In this document: positions 18,216 through 26,987 of the stretch, one piece after another
Layout: the number at the start of each line of letters is the position of its first letter
Numbering within the stretch: the first letter of the stretch is position 1
Assembly (NCBI RefSeq): GCF_042695135.1
Contig: NZ_CP170547.1
Location: 3,534,001 to 3,598,000 of the forward strand
DNA length: 64,000 nt
Source: Epilithonimonas sp042695135
GTDB taxonomy: Bacteria > Bacteroidota > Bacteroidia > Flavobacteriales > Weeksellaceae
Reading direction: 5' to 3'
The notes under the pieces: generated by a model
Seen by the model: only the letters and a program-made list of their open reading frames with translations
Database searches by the model: none
Told to the model about the DNA's origin: nothing
Position numbers and translations under genes: made by a program

Positions 18216-18320
18216 CTGATAATTGTAATTTTAATGACTTTTTCGTTTAATAAAAAGACTTACCATTTGTTAAGAAATCTCAATTCTTTTCTGAAAGTGT
18301 TCTCTGAAATTTTAAATCAT

Positions 18321-18328
18321 TAATTTTG
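18321..18328 (+). promoter_or_regulatory. -7 element of the ABC exporter gene
   Basis: TAATTTTG, followed by CACC, is the common Bacteroidota -7 box. A longer open frame starts within it at 18326, so the real start codon must be the ATG at 18359. Confidence 0.55.
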
Positions 18329-18358
18329 CACCGACTTTGGAAAATCGAAGTGAAAGGA

Positions 18359-20047
18359 ATGAAAGCTTTAAAAACACTTAATCCATATTTCTGGAAACAC
18401 CGCGTCTTATTATTTTGGGGATTCTTATTTATTATTTTAAGTAACTTCTTCGCTATTTATAAGATCCAGTACATCGGTCAGACTATTAATATTATTGATA
18501 AAAATTATTCCGGACTTAAGCTATCAGAGAAATTAAGTCTGATTGAAAATATCAAAAACAACTGGACCTATTTCAGGATCATTTTTATTAATTCCGGAAT
18601 CTTAATCGGCTGTTCTCTGCTATCCGGATTTTTCACTTTTATGATGAGACAGACCATTATCGTTGCCTCCAGAAGAATCGAATACGAACTGAAAAATAAG
18701 ATCTATACGCACTATCAGGAATTATCTGTTACAGATTACAAAAAGACTACCATCGGGGATCTGATGAACCGACTCAGTGAGGATGTTGTGGCCATCAGAA
18801 TGTATCTTGGGCCTGGTGTGATGTACGTCGTGAATCTCATTATTTTACTGATCATCACAAGTGTTTATATGTTTATGACCGATGTCCGGATGACGCTGTG
18901 GACTTTGGTTCCGTTGCCAATTCTGTCTTACGGAATTTACAAAGTAAGTGACATTATCAACAAAAAATCGAAGGTGATGCAGAAAAGTCAATCCGGAATT
19001 TCGACTTTCGTACAAGATAGTTTTTCCGGAATCCGTGTTGTGAAGTTCTTCAGCAAGGAAAAATACATCGAGAAAAACTACGGCATCAAAGTCAAAGATT
19101 ATCAGGACAAAGCACTGGATCTTGCGAGAACAGAGGCGTACTTTTTCACTATCATTCTTTTCGTAGTCGGGCTTCTGAATGTTGCTATTCTTTACGTTGG
19201 TGGACAAAAATATATTGCTGGAGAAATGAGTGTCGGAACCATTGCGGATTTTTTCATGTACATCAATATGCTGATTTTCCCTTTCTCTATGCTTGGCTGG
19301 GTAACCTCTGTGAATCAAAGAGCGGAAGCAAGTATGCAACGTGTAAACGAGTTTATGGACATGCAATCTGATATCGTGAATACCAATAACGAGACTTATC
19401 CAATAACCGGTGAAATTGAATTCCGGAATGTGAGTTATACTTATCCGAACACCGGAATAAAAGCGGTTGAAAATCTGAGCTTCAAAATAAATGCCGGGAA
19501 GTCTCTGGCGATAATGGGAAAAACAGGAAGCGGGAAATCTACCATAGCACAGCTTATCTGCAGATTAATTGATCCTGATGAAGGCGAAATTCTTATAGAC
19601 GGAAAGAATCTTAAAACCCATAATCTGAAATTATACAGAGACCAGCTTGGTTATACGCCTCAGGAAAGTTATCTTTTTTCTGATACGATTAAAAATAATA
19701 TCGGGTTTGCTATTGATAAGCCAAATCTTGGCTTGGTGGTAGAAATGGCGAAAAAGGCAGACGTTCATAAGAACATTGAAGAATTCAAAGATCAATACGA
19801 AACAATGGTCGGCGAACGCGGCGTAATGCTGTCTGGCGGGCAGAAACAAAGGATTTGTATTGCGCGGGCAATGATAAAACAACCCAACATTCTGATCTTT
19901 GACGACTGTCTCTCTGCCTTGGATACAGAGACCGAAGAGAACATTCTTCAAAACATCGATAAAGACCTCAAAATGACGACATCGATCATCATAACTCACA
20001 GAGAATCAAGTGCAAAAAGAGCTGATGAAATTTTATACTTAAATTAA
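18359..20047 (+). CDS. ABC exporter, fused membrane and ATPase domains
   Basis: About 562 residues, starting MKALKTLNPYFWKHR. I set the start at 18359 because an upstream in-frame start overlaps the -7 box. Six hydrophobic segments fill roughly residues 15-310 (ABC_membrane type 1). The ATPase follows: Walker A GKTGSGKST, signature LSGGQKQR, Walker B ILIFDDCLSALD and switch His in IIITHRE. The residue after the Walker B Asp is Asp where most exporters have the catalytic Glu. It is an MsbA/MdlA-like exporter for lipid or drug substrates. No partner half-transporter is adjacent. Confidence 0.92.
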   Translation: MKALKTLNPYFWKHRVLLFWGFLFIILSNFFAIYKIQYIGQTINIIDKNYSGLKLSEKLSLIENIKNNWTYFRIIFINSGILIGCSLLSGFFTFMMRQTIIVASRRIEYELKNKIYTHYQELSVTDYKKTTIGDLMNRLSEDVVAIRMYLGPGVMYVVNLIILLIITSVYMFMTDVRMTLWTLVPLPILSYGIYKVSDIINKKSKVMQKSQSGISTFVQDSFSGIRVVKFFSKEKYIEKNYGIKVKDYQDKALDLARTEAYFFTIILFVVGLLNVAILYVGGQKYIAGEMSVGTIADFFMYINMLIFPFSMLGWVTSVNQRAEASMQRVNEFMDMQSDIVNTNNETYPITGEIEFRNVSYTYPNTGIKAVENLSFKINAGKSLAIMGKTGSGKSTIAQLICRLIDPDEGEILIDGKNLKTHNLKLYRDQLGYTPQESYLFSDTIKNNIGFAIDKPNLGLVVEMAKKADVHKNIEEFKDQYETMVGERGVMLSGGQKQRICIARAMIKQPNILIFDDCLSALDTETEENILQNIDKDLKMTTSIIITHRESSAKRADEILYLN

Positions 20048-20126
20048 TGTAAGCAACAAATCCAGCGAAATTTTATCAAAAATTTAAGAAAAAGAGGCAT
20101 TTCAAAGGTTTTTTTAACAAAACATT

Positions 20127-20155
20127 TTGAATTTCCGAGAATTCTATTATATTTG
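20127..20155 (+). promoter_or_regulatory. Promoter of the PUR-family gene
   Basis: TTG at 20127-20129, an 18-base spacer and TATATTTG at 20148-20155. The predicted transcription start is near 20162, which supports ATG at 20186 and rules out an in-frame TTG at 20153. Confidence 0.7.
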
Positions 20156-20185
20156 TTAGTAAAGATTTCTAAAAAATATATAACG

Positions 20186-20521
20186 ATGGGTGAATTTAAG
20201 GAACGCCATGAAAATGAGATTTTCACTAAAGTGTTGAAAGCAGGCAGAAGAACGTATTTCTTTGATGTGCGGGAAACTAAAGCAGGTGATTATTATTTGA
20301 CAATTACTGAAAGTAAAAAAAACTTCGGAGATAACGGAGAGGCAACTTTTGAAAAACATAAAATCTATCTGTACAAAGAAGATTTTAAAAGTTTCCAGGA
20401 ATTATTTAATGAATCTACAGATTTTATCATCCAACAAAAAGGTGAAGATGTAATCTCTGAAAGACACGACAAAGACTTCAAATCAAAATCTTTCACTATA
20501 GAATCTGACGACGAAGTTTAA
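20186..20521 (+). CDS. DUF3276 / PUR-family nucleic-acid-binding protein
   Basis: A 111-residue protein starting MGEFKERHENEIFTKVLKAG. RTYFFDVRETKAGDYYLTIT and the following KIYLYKEDFKSFQELFNE form the beta-beta-beta-beta-alpha PUR repeat of the DUF3276 family. That family is widespread in Bacteroidota and is related to eukaryotic Pur-alpha. It is expected to bind single-stranded DNA or RNA in the cytoplasm. The C-terminus is short, acidic and probably flexible (TIESDDEV). It has a textbook promoter and stands alone between an exporter and a convergent membrane gene. The cellular role is not established. Confidence 0.88.
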   Translation: MGEFKERHENEIFTKVLKAGRRTYFFDVRETKAGDYYLTITESKKNFGDNGEATFEKHKIYLYKEDFKSFQELFNESTDFIIQQKGEDVISERHDKDFKSKSFTIESDDEV

Positions 20522-20569
20522 AATCTGATTTAAAAAAAATTAAGCGTTTCGAGAATTCGGGACGCTTTT

Positions 20570-21766
20570 TTATTTATTAATACTGTTTATATTTTTACGA
20601 TAATAAGTTTTTAAAATGACTGCTATAAAAATTGGATAGAACAATAAAATATATCTTGGCAGCGGTGCAATAATATAAAAGAAAAGAAAAAACAGATAAA
20701 GACCTCCTGTCATATACAAAAGGAAACTTCTTTTATTTGTCAAATAGATTTTTCGCAAAGATAATATCAGCAAAACCTGAACTGCCATCATATACCAACT
20801 GTAAAAAATGTAAATTTTATACCTGTTAATACCTTCATAGCCCGGAAAATATTGTGTGAAATTTATCAGGAATTTAGTAGCCGTTAACTTTATAAACAGC
20901 TTGGGATTATTCATTATAAAATCGTGGTTGAGATTTCCCAGATATTCGTCCATATCCTTCTCATTTGTGAACATTTCCGACAACATTTTGTTTGTGACAA
21001 TTTTCTTTAATTGTGGAGAATATGGATTATTAAAGGTGATATATGGATCATACTTTTCATTATATCCCTTTGCAAAATTGAAATTATACGAAGTGGAATA
21101 TGCAAACTTTCCTATCATATAATAATTCCTTAAACACCACGGAAAATAAGCCATCAAAGCCATTGCTCCCAATAGAATCATTTTTTTTACCGATATTCTT
21201 TTATTAATGTAAAACGCAAAAATTGACAGGGAAATAATAAAAATGAACTCATACCTCAAATACAATCCAACTATGCTTAGAATGGCCAAAATACCCCATT
21301 GTTTGTTATAAACTATTTTAGATTTTGATATTTTATAAAGAATCGTAAAAAATAAAAGCATTACACTCAAAGAGAATGCAAACGAGCTGATCTTATACAC
21401 GCCTATTAAAATCGGAGGGAAAAACAGAATTGAGCAAAATGCCAGTACAATGACAACAGAAAATCTTTTCTCTTCAAATAAAACTTTGAAAAAAGAAAAT
21501 AACGAAAAAAACACCGTTAATCCCTGAATACAGCATACGACCGTAAGCCAATTACTACCAAAAACTTTACTGGAAATCAAAAGAAAATAAGAATAAAACG
21601 GAGGCATGTATGCAGAATACATTCCGTATAAACGATATTCCCAGCCATATTTGGCAAAGTCTTTCATGATAAATATCCATTCATATTCTAATGAAATTTC
21701 TTTTTTCAGAAAATAGATACTTATTACAAGATAGATCGAAAATATTAGATAGTATATCTTTTTCAT
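20570..21766 (-). CDS. Polytopic membrane protein, GT39-like (second of a tandem pair)
   Basis: The protein has 398 residues with about ten hydrophobic segments. The first extracytoplasmic loop near residues 25-55 is EISLEYEWIFIMKDFAKYGW, followed by SAYMPPFYSYFLLI. An acidic loop and then a P-P/Y motif after the first helix is the layout of GT39/ArnT-like glycosyltransferases using polyprenyl-linked sugars. The C-terminal helices contain APLPRYILLFYPIFIA, typical of that group. The start overlaps the stop of the upstream gene by 4 bases (ATGA). It probably modifies a surface lipid or glycan; the substrate is unknown. Confidence 0.75.
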   Translation of the reverse strand: MKKIYYLIFSIYLVISIYFLKKEISLEYEWIFIMKDFAKYGWEYRLYGMYSAYMPPFYSYFLLISSKVFGSNWLTVVCCIQGLTVFFSLFSFFKVLFEEKRFSVVIVLAFCSILFFPPILIGVYKISSFAFSLSVMLLFFTILYKISKSKIVYNKQWGILAILSIVGLYLRYEFIFIISLSIFAFYINKRISVKKMILLGAMALMAYFPWCLRNYYMIGKFAYSTSYNFNFAKGYNEKYDPYITFNNPYSPQLKKIVTNKMLSEMFTNEKDMDEYLGNLNHDFIMNNPKLFIKLTATKFLINFTQYFPGYEGINRYKIYIFYSWYMMAVQVLLILSLRKIYLTNKRSFLLYMTGGLYLFFLFFYIIAPLPRYILLFYPIFIAVILKTYYRKNINSINK

Positions 21767-22998
21767 AGTGATACTAAATTTTCAGTTTTCCGGAATTTCT
21801 GAAATATGACAAGAAATAAGTAAGCTGTCAAAATCAACTGATACCATTCAAAATCCAACTTGAATCTCATATTTGCAGCGTGTCCAATCATGTAAGGAAA
21901 CGAAAAGTTTGCAAAAAATAAAACTGAAAAACAAAATAGAATCTTTGATCTTTTATACAAAATCACCAAAGATATTAGTGTGAAAATATCAAGAAATATA
22001 ACATAGATCTTGCGCCCAAGCAAAACAGATAAACTGTCATTATCAAAATATTTCGGCGGAACATACCAAAGACAAAGAAGATTAATTGCTGCCTTTTTTA
22101 TGAAAATTTCCGGTTTTAGATTAGTCACTTTTATAACTTCCTGCTTGTAGATTTTTTCCATCGTAAGTTCACTTACTTTATAACGTAAGCTGTAGATGTA
22201 ATAATCTCTGTCCTTAGGAATCAACTTCAGATCGTCTGATAATTGTCCGTTTTGTGTAAAGCCAAAATAGATATTCTGCCAGGCTGGCGTTTTGGATAAA
22301 ACCAATTGATCAAAAACATAATAATTCCTGATAACCCAAGGAGAATAAAGTATCACTACTGTGAAAACCAAAAAAGAAAAATTCCTGAAATTAACTTTTT
22401 TGAATAATAACATTGACAGGATCATTATACAAGATAGAGGCACTGTTACAACTTGTATAAGGAAAAGAGCCGAAGTGACTACGCCTAAACTAATAAAATC
22501 ACCACTCTTATTATCCGTTGAAAACCAGATTTTAAAATATAGATAAAACCATAATAAGAGAACCGGAATAAAAATATTAGTAGCTTCTATACTACCCGAA
22601 TAAAGAAAATAAGCCGGAGAGAAAATAAAAAGAAAACCCGCTAAAATCCCAGTTTTTTCGAATTTGAATAATTTTAAGATTTTATATAAAAAAACAGGTG
22701 TGAAAAAACTTAATAATGATTGAAAAATGGCCAACGTCAAAAGTGCCTTTTTCCCAGCAATCCAAATAAAAAATGCAATACAAAAAGGATAAGCAGGCAA
22801 TTTGAATGCAGTTCCGCCAAGAGATATGATTTCCGAATATTGATGATATTTTACAATATTTTCAGCAATTGTAAAATCTTCGTTGGCTAAAAACTCTTTT
22901 TGGATGATCGCTATATAGATAATTTTAAAAATAACAATAAAAAAGTTTGCTATTAATAAATTTCTATACGACAAAAGAGCTTTCAGTTTTTTAAACAT
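21763..22998 (-). CDS. Polytopic membrane protein, GT39-like (first of a tandem pair)
   Basis: I start this gene at ATG 22998 (MFKKLKALLSYRNLLIANFF), giving 411 residues. An open frame continues upstream through the tRNA-His gene and its terminator, but that part is translated tRNA and cannot be real. The protein has about ten hydrophobic segments. A first periplasmic loop (EFLANEDFTIAENIVKYHQY) is followed by GGTAFKLPAYPFCIAFFIW, matching the GT39/ArnT-like pattern. It is translationally coupled (ATGA) to a similar gene downstream. The two look like ancient duplicates that could act in one glycan pathway. Confidence 0.75.
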   Translation of the reverse strand: MFKKLKALLSYRNLLIANFFIVIFKIIYIAIIQKEFLANEDFTIAENIVKYHQYSEIISLGGTAFKLPAYPFCIAFFIWIAGKKALLTLAIFQSLLSFFTPVFLYKILKLFKFEKTGILAGFLFIFSPAYFLYSGSIEATNIFIPVLLLWFYLYFKIWFSTDNKSGDFISLGVVTSALFLIQVVTVPLSCIMILSMLLFKKVNFRNFSFLVFTVVILYSPWVIRNYYVFDQLVLSKTPAWQNIYFGFTQNGQLSDDLKLIPKDRDYYIYSLRYKVSELTMEKIYKQEVIKVTNLKPEIFIKKAAINLLCLWYVPPKYFDNDSLSVLLGRKIYVIFLDIFTLISLVILYKRSKILFCFSVLFFANFSFPYMIGHAANMRFKLDFEWYQLILTAYLFLVIFQKFRKTENLVSL

Positions 22999-23050
22999 CC
23001 TAAAAATTTGAAAATGTAATTTAAAAAAATATTTTCTACAAAATAAGAAA

Positions 23051-23076
23051 AAGCGCATCCTTTTTAGGATGCGCTT
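23051..23076 (-). terminator. Terminator after tRNA-His
   Basis: AAGCGCATCC and GGATGCGCTT form a perfect 10-bp stem with a 6-base loop. On the minus strand it continues into TTTTTCTTATTTT. It lies 5 bases past the tRNA 3' CCA. Confidence 0.85.
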
Positions 23077-23080
23077 AATT

Positions 23081-23158
23081 TGGGGTGAATGAGGGGTCTC
23101 GAACCCCCGACCTCCGGAACCACAATCCGGCGCTCTAACCAACTGAGCTACAATCACC
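23081..23158 (-). tRNA. tRNA-His (anticodon GTG), CCA encoded
   Basis: The cloverleaf reads GTGATTG acceptor, TAGCTCAGTTGGTTAGAGC D arm, CCGGATTGTGGTTCCGG anticodon arm with GTG, GGGGGTTCGAGACCCC T arm and CATTCAC acceptor. An extra 5' G at 23158 pairs with the discriminator C, the hallmark of tRNA-His. The 3' CCA is encoded. One U:U mismatch lies at the fifth acceptor pair. A terminator follows at 23051-23076. Confidence 0.96.
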
Positions 23159-23191
23159 GTTTTTGCGTGTGCAAATATAACATTTTATCGT

Positions 23192-23914
23192 TTAATCACA
23201 AATTATTCCTTCAAAATTTTTGAGTGCAATCAATTTTTCTGTTGTAAAACCCTCAGCAAATGTGACTCCGGAAAGTCTCCCCAAATCCTGTGCACGGTAA
23301 GTCAGACTTTCCAGAAAATCTTTTGTCGCAATCGGTGTTATTGGCTCATTAGAATCAGGGTTATAAAATTGCGTTTTATATGCCAGGCAGGCTTCTATCT
23401 TTTTATCAAGAAATCCTGTAATATCTATTACAAATTCCGGGACAATATTTTTCCATTGGATATAATGAAAGATATGTTTTGGTCTCCAGACATCTTGTGG
23501 CTCATCACCGTCAAAGGTTTTTATCTTTTTCAAACCTGCCAGGAAACAAGCGTCAGATATTAATTTAGCTGCTTTTGCATGATCCGGATGGCGATCGTCT
23601 ATTGCATTTGCCAATACAATATCCGGTTTGTATTGTCTGATTTTTTCAACAACTTTAAGTTGATATTCTTCCGAATTATTAAGAAAACCATCTTTCAATT
23701 TTAAATTTTCTCTGACACTGATGCCTAAAATTTCGGCAGAATCCTTGGCTTCCTTCGCTCTTGTTTCGGCTGTACCTCTCGTGCCCAATTCACCTTCGGT
23801 AAGATCAATAATACCAACTTTTTTTCCTTCAGAAATTAATTTAATAATAGTTCCGCCACAACCCAGTTCTACATCGTCCGGATGTGCTCCGATTGCCAGA
23901 ATATCACATTTCAT
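23192..23914 (-). CDS. bshB1: Bacillithiol biosynthesis deacetylase BshB1
   Basis: The protein has 240 residues of the PIG-L/LmbE zinc deacetylase fold. Zinc ligands are in ILAIGAHPDDVELGCGGT (HPDD near residues 11-14), with HPDHAKAAKLI near 110. EGELGTRGTAETRAKEAKDS near 40-60 is distinctive of BshB1. The enzyme removes acetyl from N-acetylglucosaminyl-malate, the second step in making the thiol bacillithiol. BshA and BshC are not in the window. It sits just upstream of tRNA-His on the same strand, 33 bases away. Confidence 0.95.
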   Translation of the reverse strand: MKCDILAIGAHPDDVELGCGGTIIKLISEGKKVGIIDLTEGELGTRGTAETRAKEAKDSAEILGISVRENLKLKDGFLNNSEEYQLKVVEKIRQYKPDIVLANAIDDRHPDHAKAAKLISDACFLAGLKKIKTFDGDEPQDVWRPKHIFHYIQWKNIVPEFVIDITGFLDKKIEACLAYKTQFYNPDSNEPITPIATKDFLESLTYRAQDLGRLSGVTFAEGFTTEKLIALKNFEGIICD

Positions 23915-24046
23915 AACTATTTTTATTTGTTTTTAATGTTGATCCCAAATAATTGGGAAAATAATGTTATCGCCGGTTATTACAATAATGTTTGCCACCA
24001 AGCGATTTTCATATTCAAAATATTTTACACAAAATTACTAAAAACA

Positions 24047-24077
24047 AAACTTCCCAATCTTAAGAATTGGGAAGTTT
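24047..24077 (-). terminator. Terminator of the TPR gene
   Basis: AAACTTCCCAAT pairs perfectly with ATTGGGAAGTTT across a 7-base loop. On the minus strand it runs into TTTGTTTTTAG. It lies 19 bases after the TPR stop codon. Confidence 0.85.
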
Positions 24078-24096
24078 CAAGTTTATCTTATAAGAT

Positions 24097-25758
24097 TTAT
24101 TGATTAAGTGTCTTTTGCAAAGTAAGAGCATCTGCATAAGTCGGATTAAGGGCCAATGATTTTGCAACCATAGCTTTAGCTTTCTCCTTATCACTATCTT
24201 TTGCAATGAAGGCTATCGCAAAGTAAGCATAAGACATTGTCTCTTTATTAGCTTCCTGATCTGCTGCCGGTTTTGCCAATAGCGTATCAATATATTTCTG
24301 ATAAGCGGAAGCGGCTAATTCTTTGTTCCCGGATTGCTGATAAGCATAGCCCTGGCTGTAATAAGCCGGTTCCCAAGTTGGAAGCAGGGTAATCATCTTT
24401 TGCCAGGTAAGAATAGCACCGTTCCAGTTTTTAGCATCCTGATAAGCCTGAGCTAATTTGTAGATAGCATCGGTATCCTGAGGATTTGCAGCAACTTTTG
24501 TTTTCAAAGCTTCTATTTCCGGAGTTGTAGCTGTTGCATCCGGAGATATCCCTACAAGGCCTCCTTTTACTTTTGCTAACTCTTCGTCCCAGTTCAATGT
24601 TTCATCTTTTGCATTTTTTGCAATAGCGATTTTTTGCTGGGCAGTAGCTTCTAATTGTGCTTTCTTAGCAGCATCTTTTTCATCCTTAGCCAAACCTGCA
24701 GCAATTAATCCCTGCAAACCTTCGTCTGAAGCCTGAACTCTGGATTTATCTGCCTGCGTTAAGAATGTATTTATATTTTGTTGAGCTTCAGCATATTTAG
24801 CTTCGCTATATAAGATATAAGCTCTTAACTTAAATTTAATAGGATCATCAACTTTATCAAAAACAGAATCTAAAGTTGTTTTTGAATTGGCATAGTCTTC
24901 ATTAGCAAAATACAGTTTTGCGATCTCTAATTGTGTGTAAGGATCCTCATCTGCATATTTTGTATAATTAATCAAATTTTGAGTAGCTTCTGCATTTTTC
25001 TGATATTTGATATTAAATCCTGCCAATGCTTTATAAGCCGGCGCATAAGTAGGATCTACAGCAATTGCTTTGTCGATATTTGTTTTTGCCTGCTGCCATT
25101 GCTGCGCAGCAATCCACAATGTTCCTTTTCTTGTATAAACAGACGCTTTATTCTTTGCTACAACTTCTGCTTTATCATACGCAGTCATTGCATTACCCGG
25201 ATCTTTCTTGATTCTGTATGCATCCCCAAGAGAATAATAGTAATTAGCAGGAACCCCGGCTTTTTGCGCTTTCTCAATTGCTTTATTAAGATAAGTAATC
25301 GCTAAATCCGGCGCACTGTTTTTTTCAAATAATGTCAAAGCTTCCCCTGCACGGAAAAGTACTTCTGCATCCTTCTCTCTAGAATCTTTTACAATCTGCT
25401 GAATTTCTGTAATAGCAGATTTGTCACCTTTTCCAAGTTTTATAGATGCTAAGCCTATTTTATTCAAATTACTTTTAGGATCAACAGCAAGACCTTTGTT
25501 AAAGCTTTCTTGTGCTAAAGTAAAATTAGGGTCAAATTGAGTTAAATATGTATTACCTAAATAGAAATAATTACTTGCTTCCTTAGGATTTTGATTGATA
25601 AGGTCTGTGTAGTTTTGTTTTGCTTTAGCATACTTTTGGCTATCTACAAAGTTGATTCCGTCTTGTACAGATTGTGCAAAACTTAAACCTGTAAAAAAGC
25701 TTACTGCAGCTGTAACAATAATTTTTTTTGATAAATTCATTATATTCTCTTTTTTCAT
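24097..25758 (-). CDS. Exported tetratricopeptide repeat protein
   Basis: The frame is 553 residues. The start may be ATG 25740 (MNLSKKIIVTAAVSFFTG), which gives a cleaner Sec signal ending SFAQ. The mature protein is a long array of TPR-like helix pairs: KAKQNYTDLINQNPKEASNYFYLGNTYL, then AMTAYDKAEVV, NIDKAIAVDPTYAPAYKALAG and YQQSGNKELAASAYQKYIDTL. Alanine and lysine content is high. Such proteins act as periplasmic scaffolds. It follows the PstS-like lipoprotein gene by 97 bases on the same strand and ends at a terminator, so it may belong to the TonB-associated locus. Confidence 0.88.
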   Translation of the reverse strand: MKKENIMNLSKKIIVTAAVSFFTGLSFAQSVQDGINFVDSQKYAKAKQNYTDLINQNPKEASNYFYLGNTYLTQFDPNFTLAQESFNKGLAVDPKSNLNKIGLASIKLGKGDKSAITEIQQIVKDSREKDAEVLFRAGEALTLFEKNSAPDLAITYLNKAIEKAQKAGVPANYYYSLGDAYRIKKDPGNAMTAYDKAEVVAKNKASVYTRKGTLWIAAQQWQQAKTNIDKAIAVDPTYAPAYKALAGFNIKYQKNAEATQNLINYTKYADEDPYTQLEIAKLYFANEDYANSKTTLDSVFDKVDDPIKFKLRAYILYSEAKYAEAQQNINTFLTQADKSRVQASDEGLQGLIAAGLAKDEKDAAKKAQLEATAQQKIAIAKNAKDETLNWDEELAKVKGGLVGISPDATATTPEIEALKTKVAANPQDTDAIYKLAQAYQDAKNWNGAILTWQKMITLLPTWEPAYYSQGYAYQQSGNKELAASAYQKYIDTLLAKPAADQEANKETMSYAYFAIAFIAKDSDKEKAKAMVAKSLALNPTYADALTLQKTLNQ

Positions 25759-25855
25759 TTTTCGTAACTATAAAATTTTGGTTTGAACGACAATATTTAG
25801 ACCAAAATAGATAATTATATTTAATTGTTCTGTTAAAAATATATTAAAAATTACA

Positions 25856-26728
25856 TCATCTCATTTGAACTTCTCTTTTAAAAATATTATAAGGCTGAAG
25901 TCCTTCTTTTTCGACAATGATCTGTCCAAGTTGCTGACAAGAAAACCTGATAAAACCATTTCCCAAACCATAATAAGGCTCATTGGTGATGAAATATAAA
26001 ACCCTCGTAAAAGGATAAGTCATATTTTTCAGATTATCATTTGTGACACCATAAGTCTTATTATTTTTAATCACTTTAAGAATTTTCAGCTCACTTCTTA
26101 GTTTTTCAGCTTCTTTTCCGAATGGCCGGCTGATCGTATTGTAACTGATAACGCCGATTTTATTGGGATAATTCTTCAATTGTTCAACAACATTTTCATT
26201 GCCGTTGATGATAGAAAATTTGAGGTCTGCCGGATCTTTCTGGAATTTTTGAGCGATAAAATTAAGGTTGCTGGAATTAACACCATCAAATATTAATCTT
26301 TTGTTATCCGAATTTAATTCATTGTAGATTTCTTCCATAGAAATGGATTCTAATGGAGAATCTTTCGGAACTACAAAAAGAACGGCATCTGCGGCAAATT
26401 TACCAGGCTGCCAAGGCAAGTCTATTTTCTGGTCATAGGCTGCTTTTTCCTTTGCGGAGAGTTCTCTGGACATCACCACCACTCTTGCTTTTCTGTCTAA
26501 TAAATCTAACAAGCCAAGATCTTCCTTTTTAATGACAACATTAATTTTGGTACCAGGATTGAGAGCCATATATCTTTCCGATAAAGCTTCTGTAACACTT
26601 TTGAAAGATTCATCTGCTTCGATTGTGATTTCACCTTTATTTGGTGTATCGATTTCCTTCTGCTTTTCTTTTGAACACGAATAGACGATAGCAAAAACTG
26701 CTATTAGTAATAAAAAGATTTTTTTCAT
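25856..26728 (-). CDS. PstS-like substrate-binding lipoprotein
   Basis: The start at 26728 (MKKIFLLLIAVFAIVYSC) places a lipobox cysteine at residue 18. An upstream in-frame ATG would overlap the preceding gene. The mature protein (about 290 residues in all) resembles the periplasmic phosphate-binding PBP fold: GEITIEADESFKSVTEALSERY opens lobe one, VVMSRELSAKEKAAYD and ADAVLFVVPKDSPLESISMEE mark the hinge, and YGLGNGFIRFSCQQLGQIIV ends it. No pstC, pstA or pstB is adjacent. Instead it follows a TonB/ExbB/ExbD cluster, suggesting a sensing or TonB-linked role. The ligand is inferred only. Confidence 0.85.
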   Translation of the reverse strand: MKKIFLLLIAVFAIVYSCSKEKQKEIDTPNKGEITIEADESFKSVTEALSERYMALNPGTKINVVIKKEDLGLLDLLDRKARVVVMSRELSAKEKAAYDQKIDLPWQPGKFAADAVLFVVPKDSPLESISMEEIYNELNSDNKRLIFDGVNSSNLNFIAQKFQKDPADLKFSIINGNENVVEQLKNYPNKIGVISYNTISRPFGKEAEKLRSELKILKVIKNNKTYGVTNDNLKNMTYPFTRVLYFITNEPYYGLGNGFIRFSCQQLGQIIVEKEGLQPYNIFKREVQMR

Positions 26729-26729
26729 A

Positions 26730-26915
26730 TTAATTATCATTTTTAATTCTGATAATAGCTCTTACTATTCGAAAAACACCATAAGCTATTAATAAACCGC
26801 CCAATGGATAAGCTACATTAGGTTCAAGGATAATGATGAAAAATTTATAAACTATAACGACGATTCCTAAAACAATATAGAAAAGCCCTGTTATTAAAGA
26901 AAGCCAATTAAACAT
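26730..26915 (-). CDS. Small two-helix membrane protein
   Basis: The 61-residue protein has two strongly hydrophobic segments: LSLITGLFYIVLGIVVIVYK near residues 5-24 and AYPLGGLLIAYGVFRIVRAI near 35-54. The C-terminus is basic (RIKNDN). No known domain is visible. It ends one base before the start of the PstS-like gene, so the two are probably translated from one transcript. Its place after the TonB terminator and before the binding protein suggests a membrane accessory of that system, but this is inference from position only. Confidence 0.7.
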   Translation of the reverse strand: MFNWLSLITGLFYIVLGIVVIVYKFFIIILEPNVAYPLGGLLIAYGVFRIVRAIIRIKNDN

Positions 26916-26919
26916 ATCA

Positions 26920-26927
26920 CAAATCTA
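26920..26927 (-). promoter_or_regulatory. Possible -7 element of the small membrane protein-PstS unit
   Basis: TAGATTTG is read on the minus strand just before the ATG at 26915. Transcription would start almost at the start codon, so the message might be leaderless. Confidence 0.35.
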
Positions 26928-26933
26928 ATAAAA

Positions 26934-26960
26934 AAAGAGAAGTTATTAAAACTTCTCTTT
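26934..26960 (-). terminator. Terminator of the exbB-exbD-exbD-tonB operon
   Basis: AAAGAGAAGTT pairs with AACTTCTCTTT across a 5-base loop, with T-runs on both strands. It lies 27 bases after the tonB stop. Confidence 0.8.
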
Positions 26961-26987
26961 TATATAATTAATTTACAAATTAAATTC

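Noticed and set aside
18845..19366. Minus-strand frame opposite the ABC exporter.
   Set aside because: It is a shadow of a well-conserved gene, with no domain and no promoter.
22999..23157. N-terminal extension of the first GT39-like gene through the tRNA-His terminator and gene.
   Set aside because: The translated stretch is the antisense-frame reading of a tRNA and hairpin, so it cannot be a genuine N-terminus.
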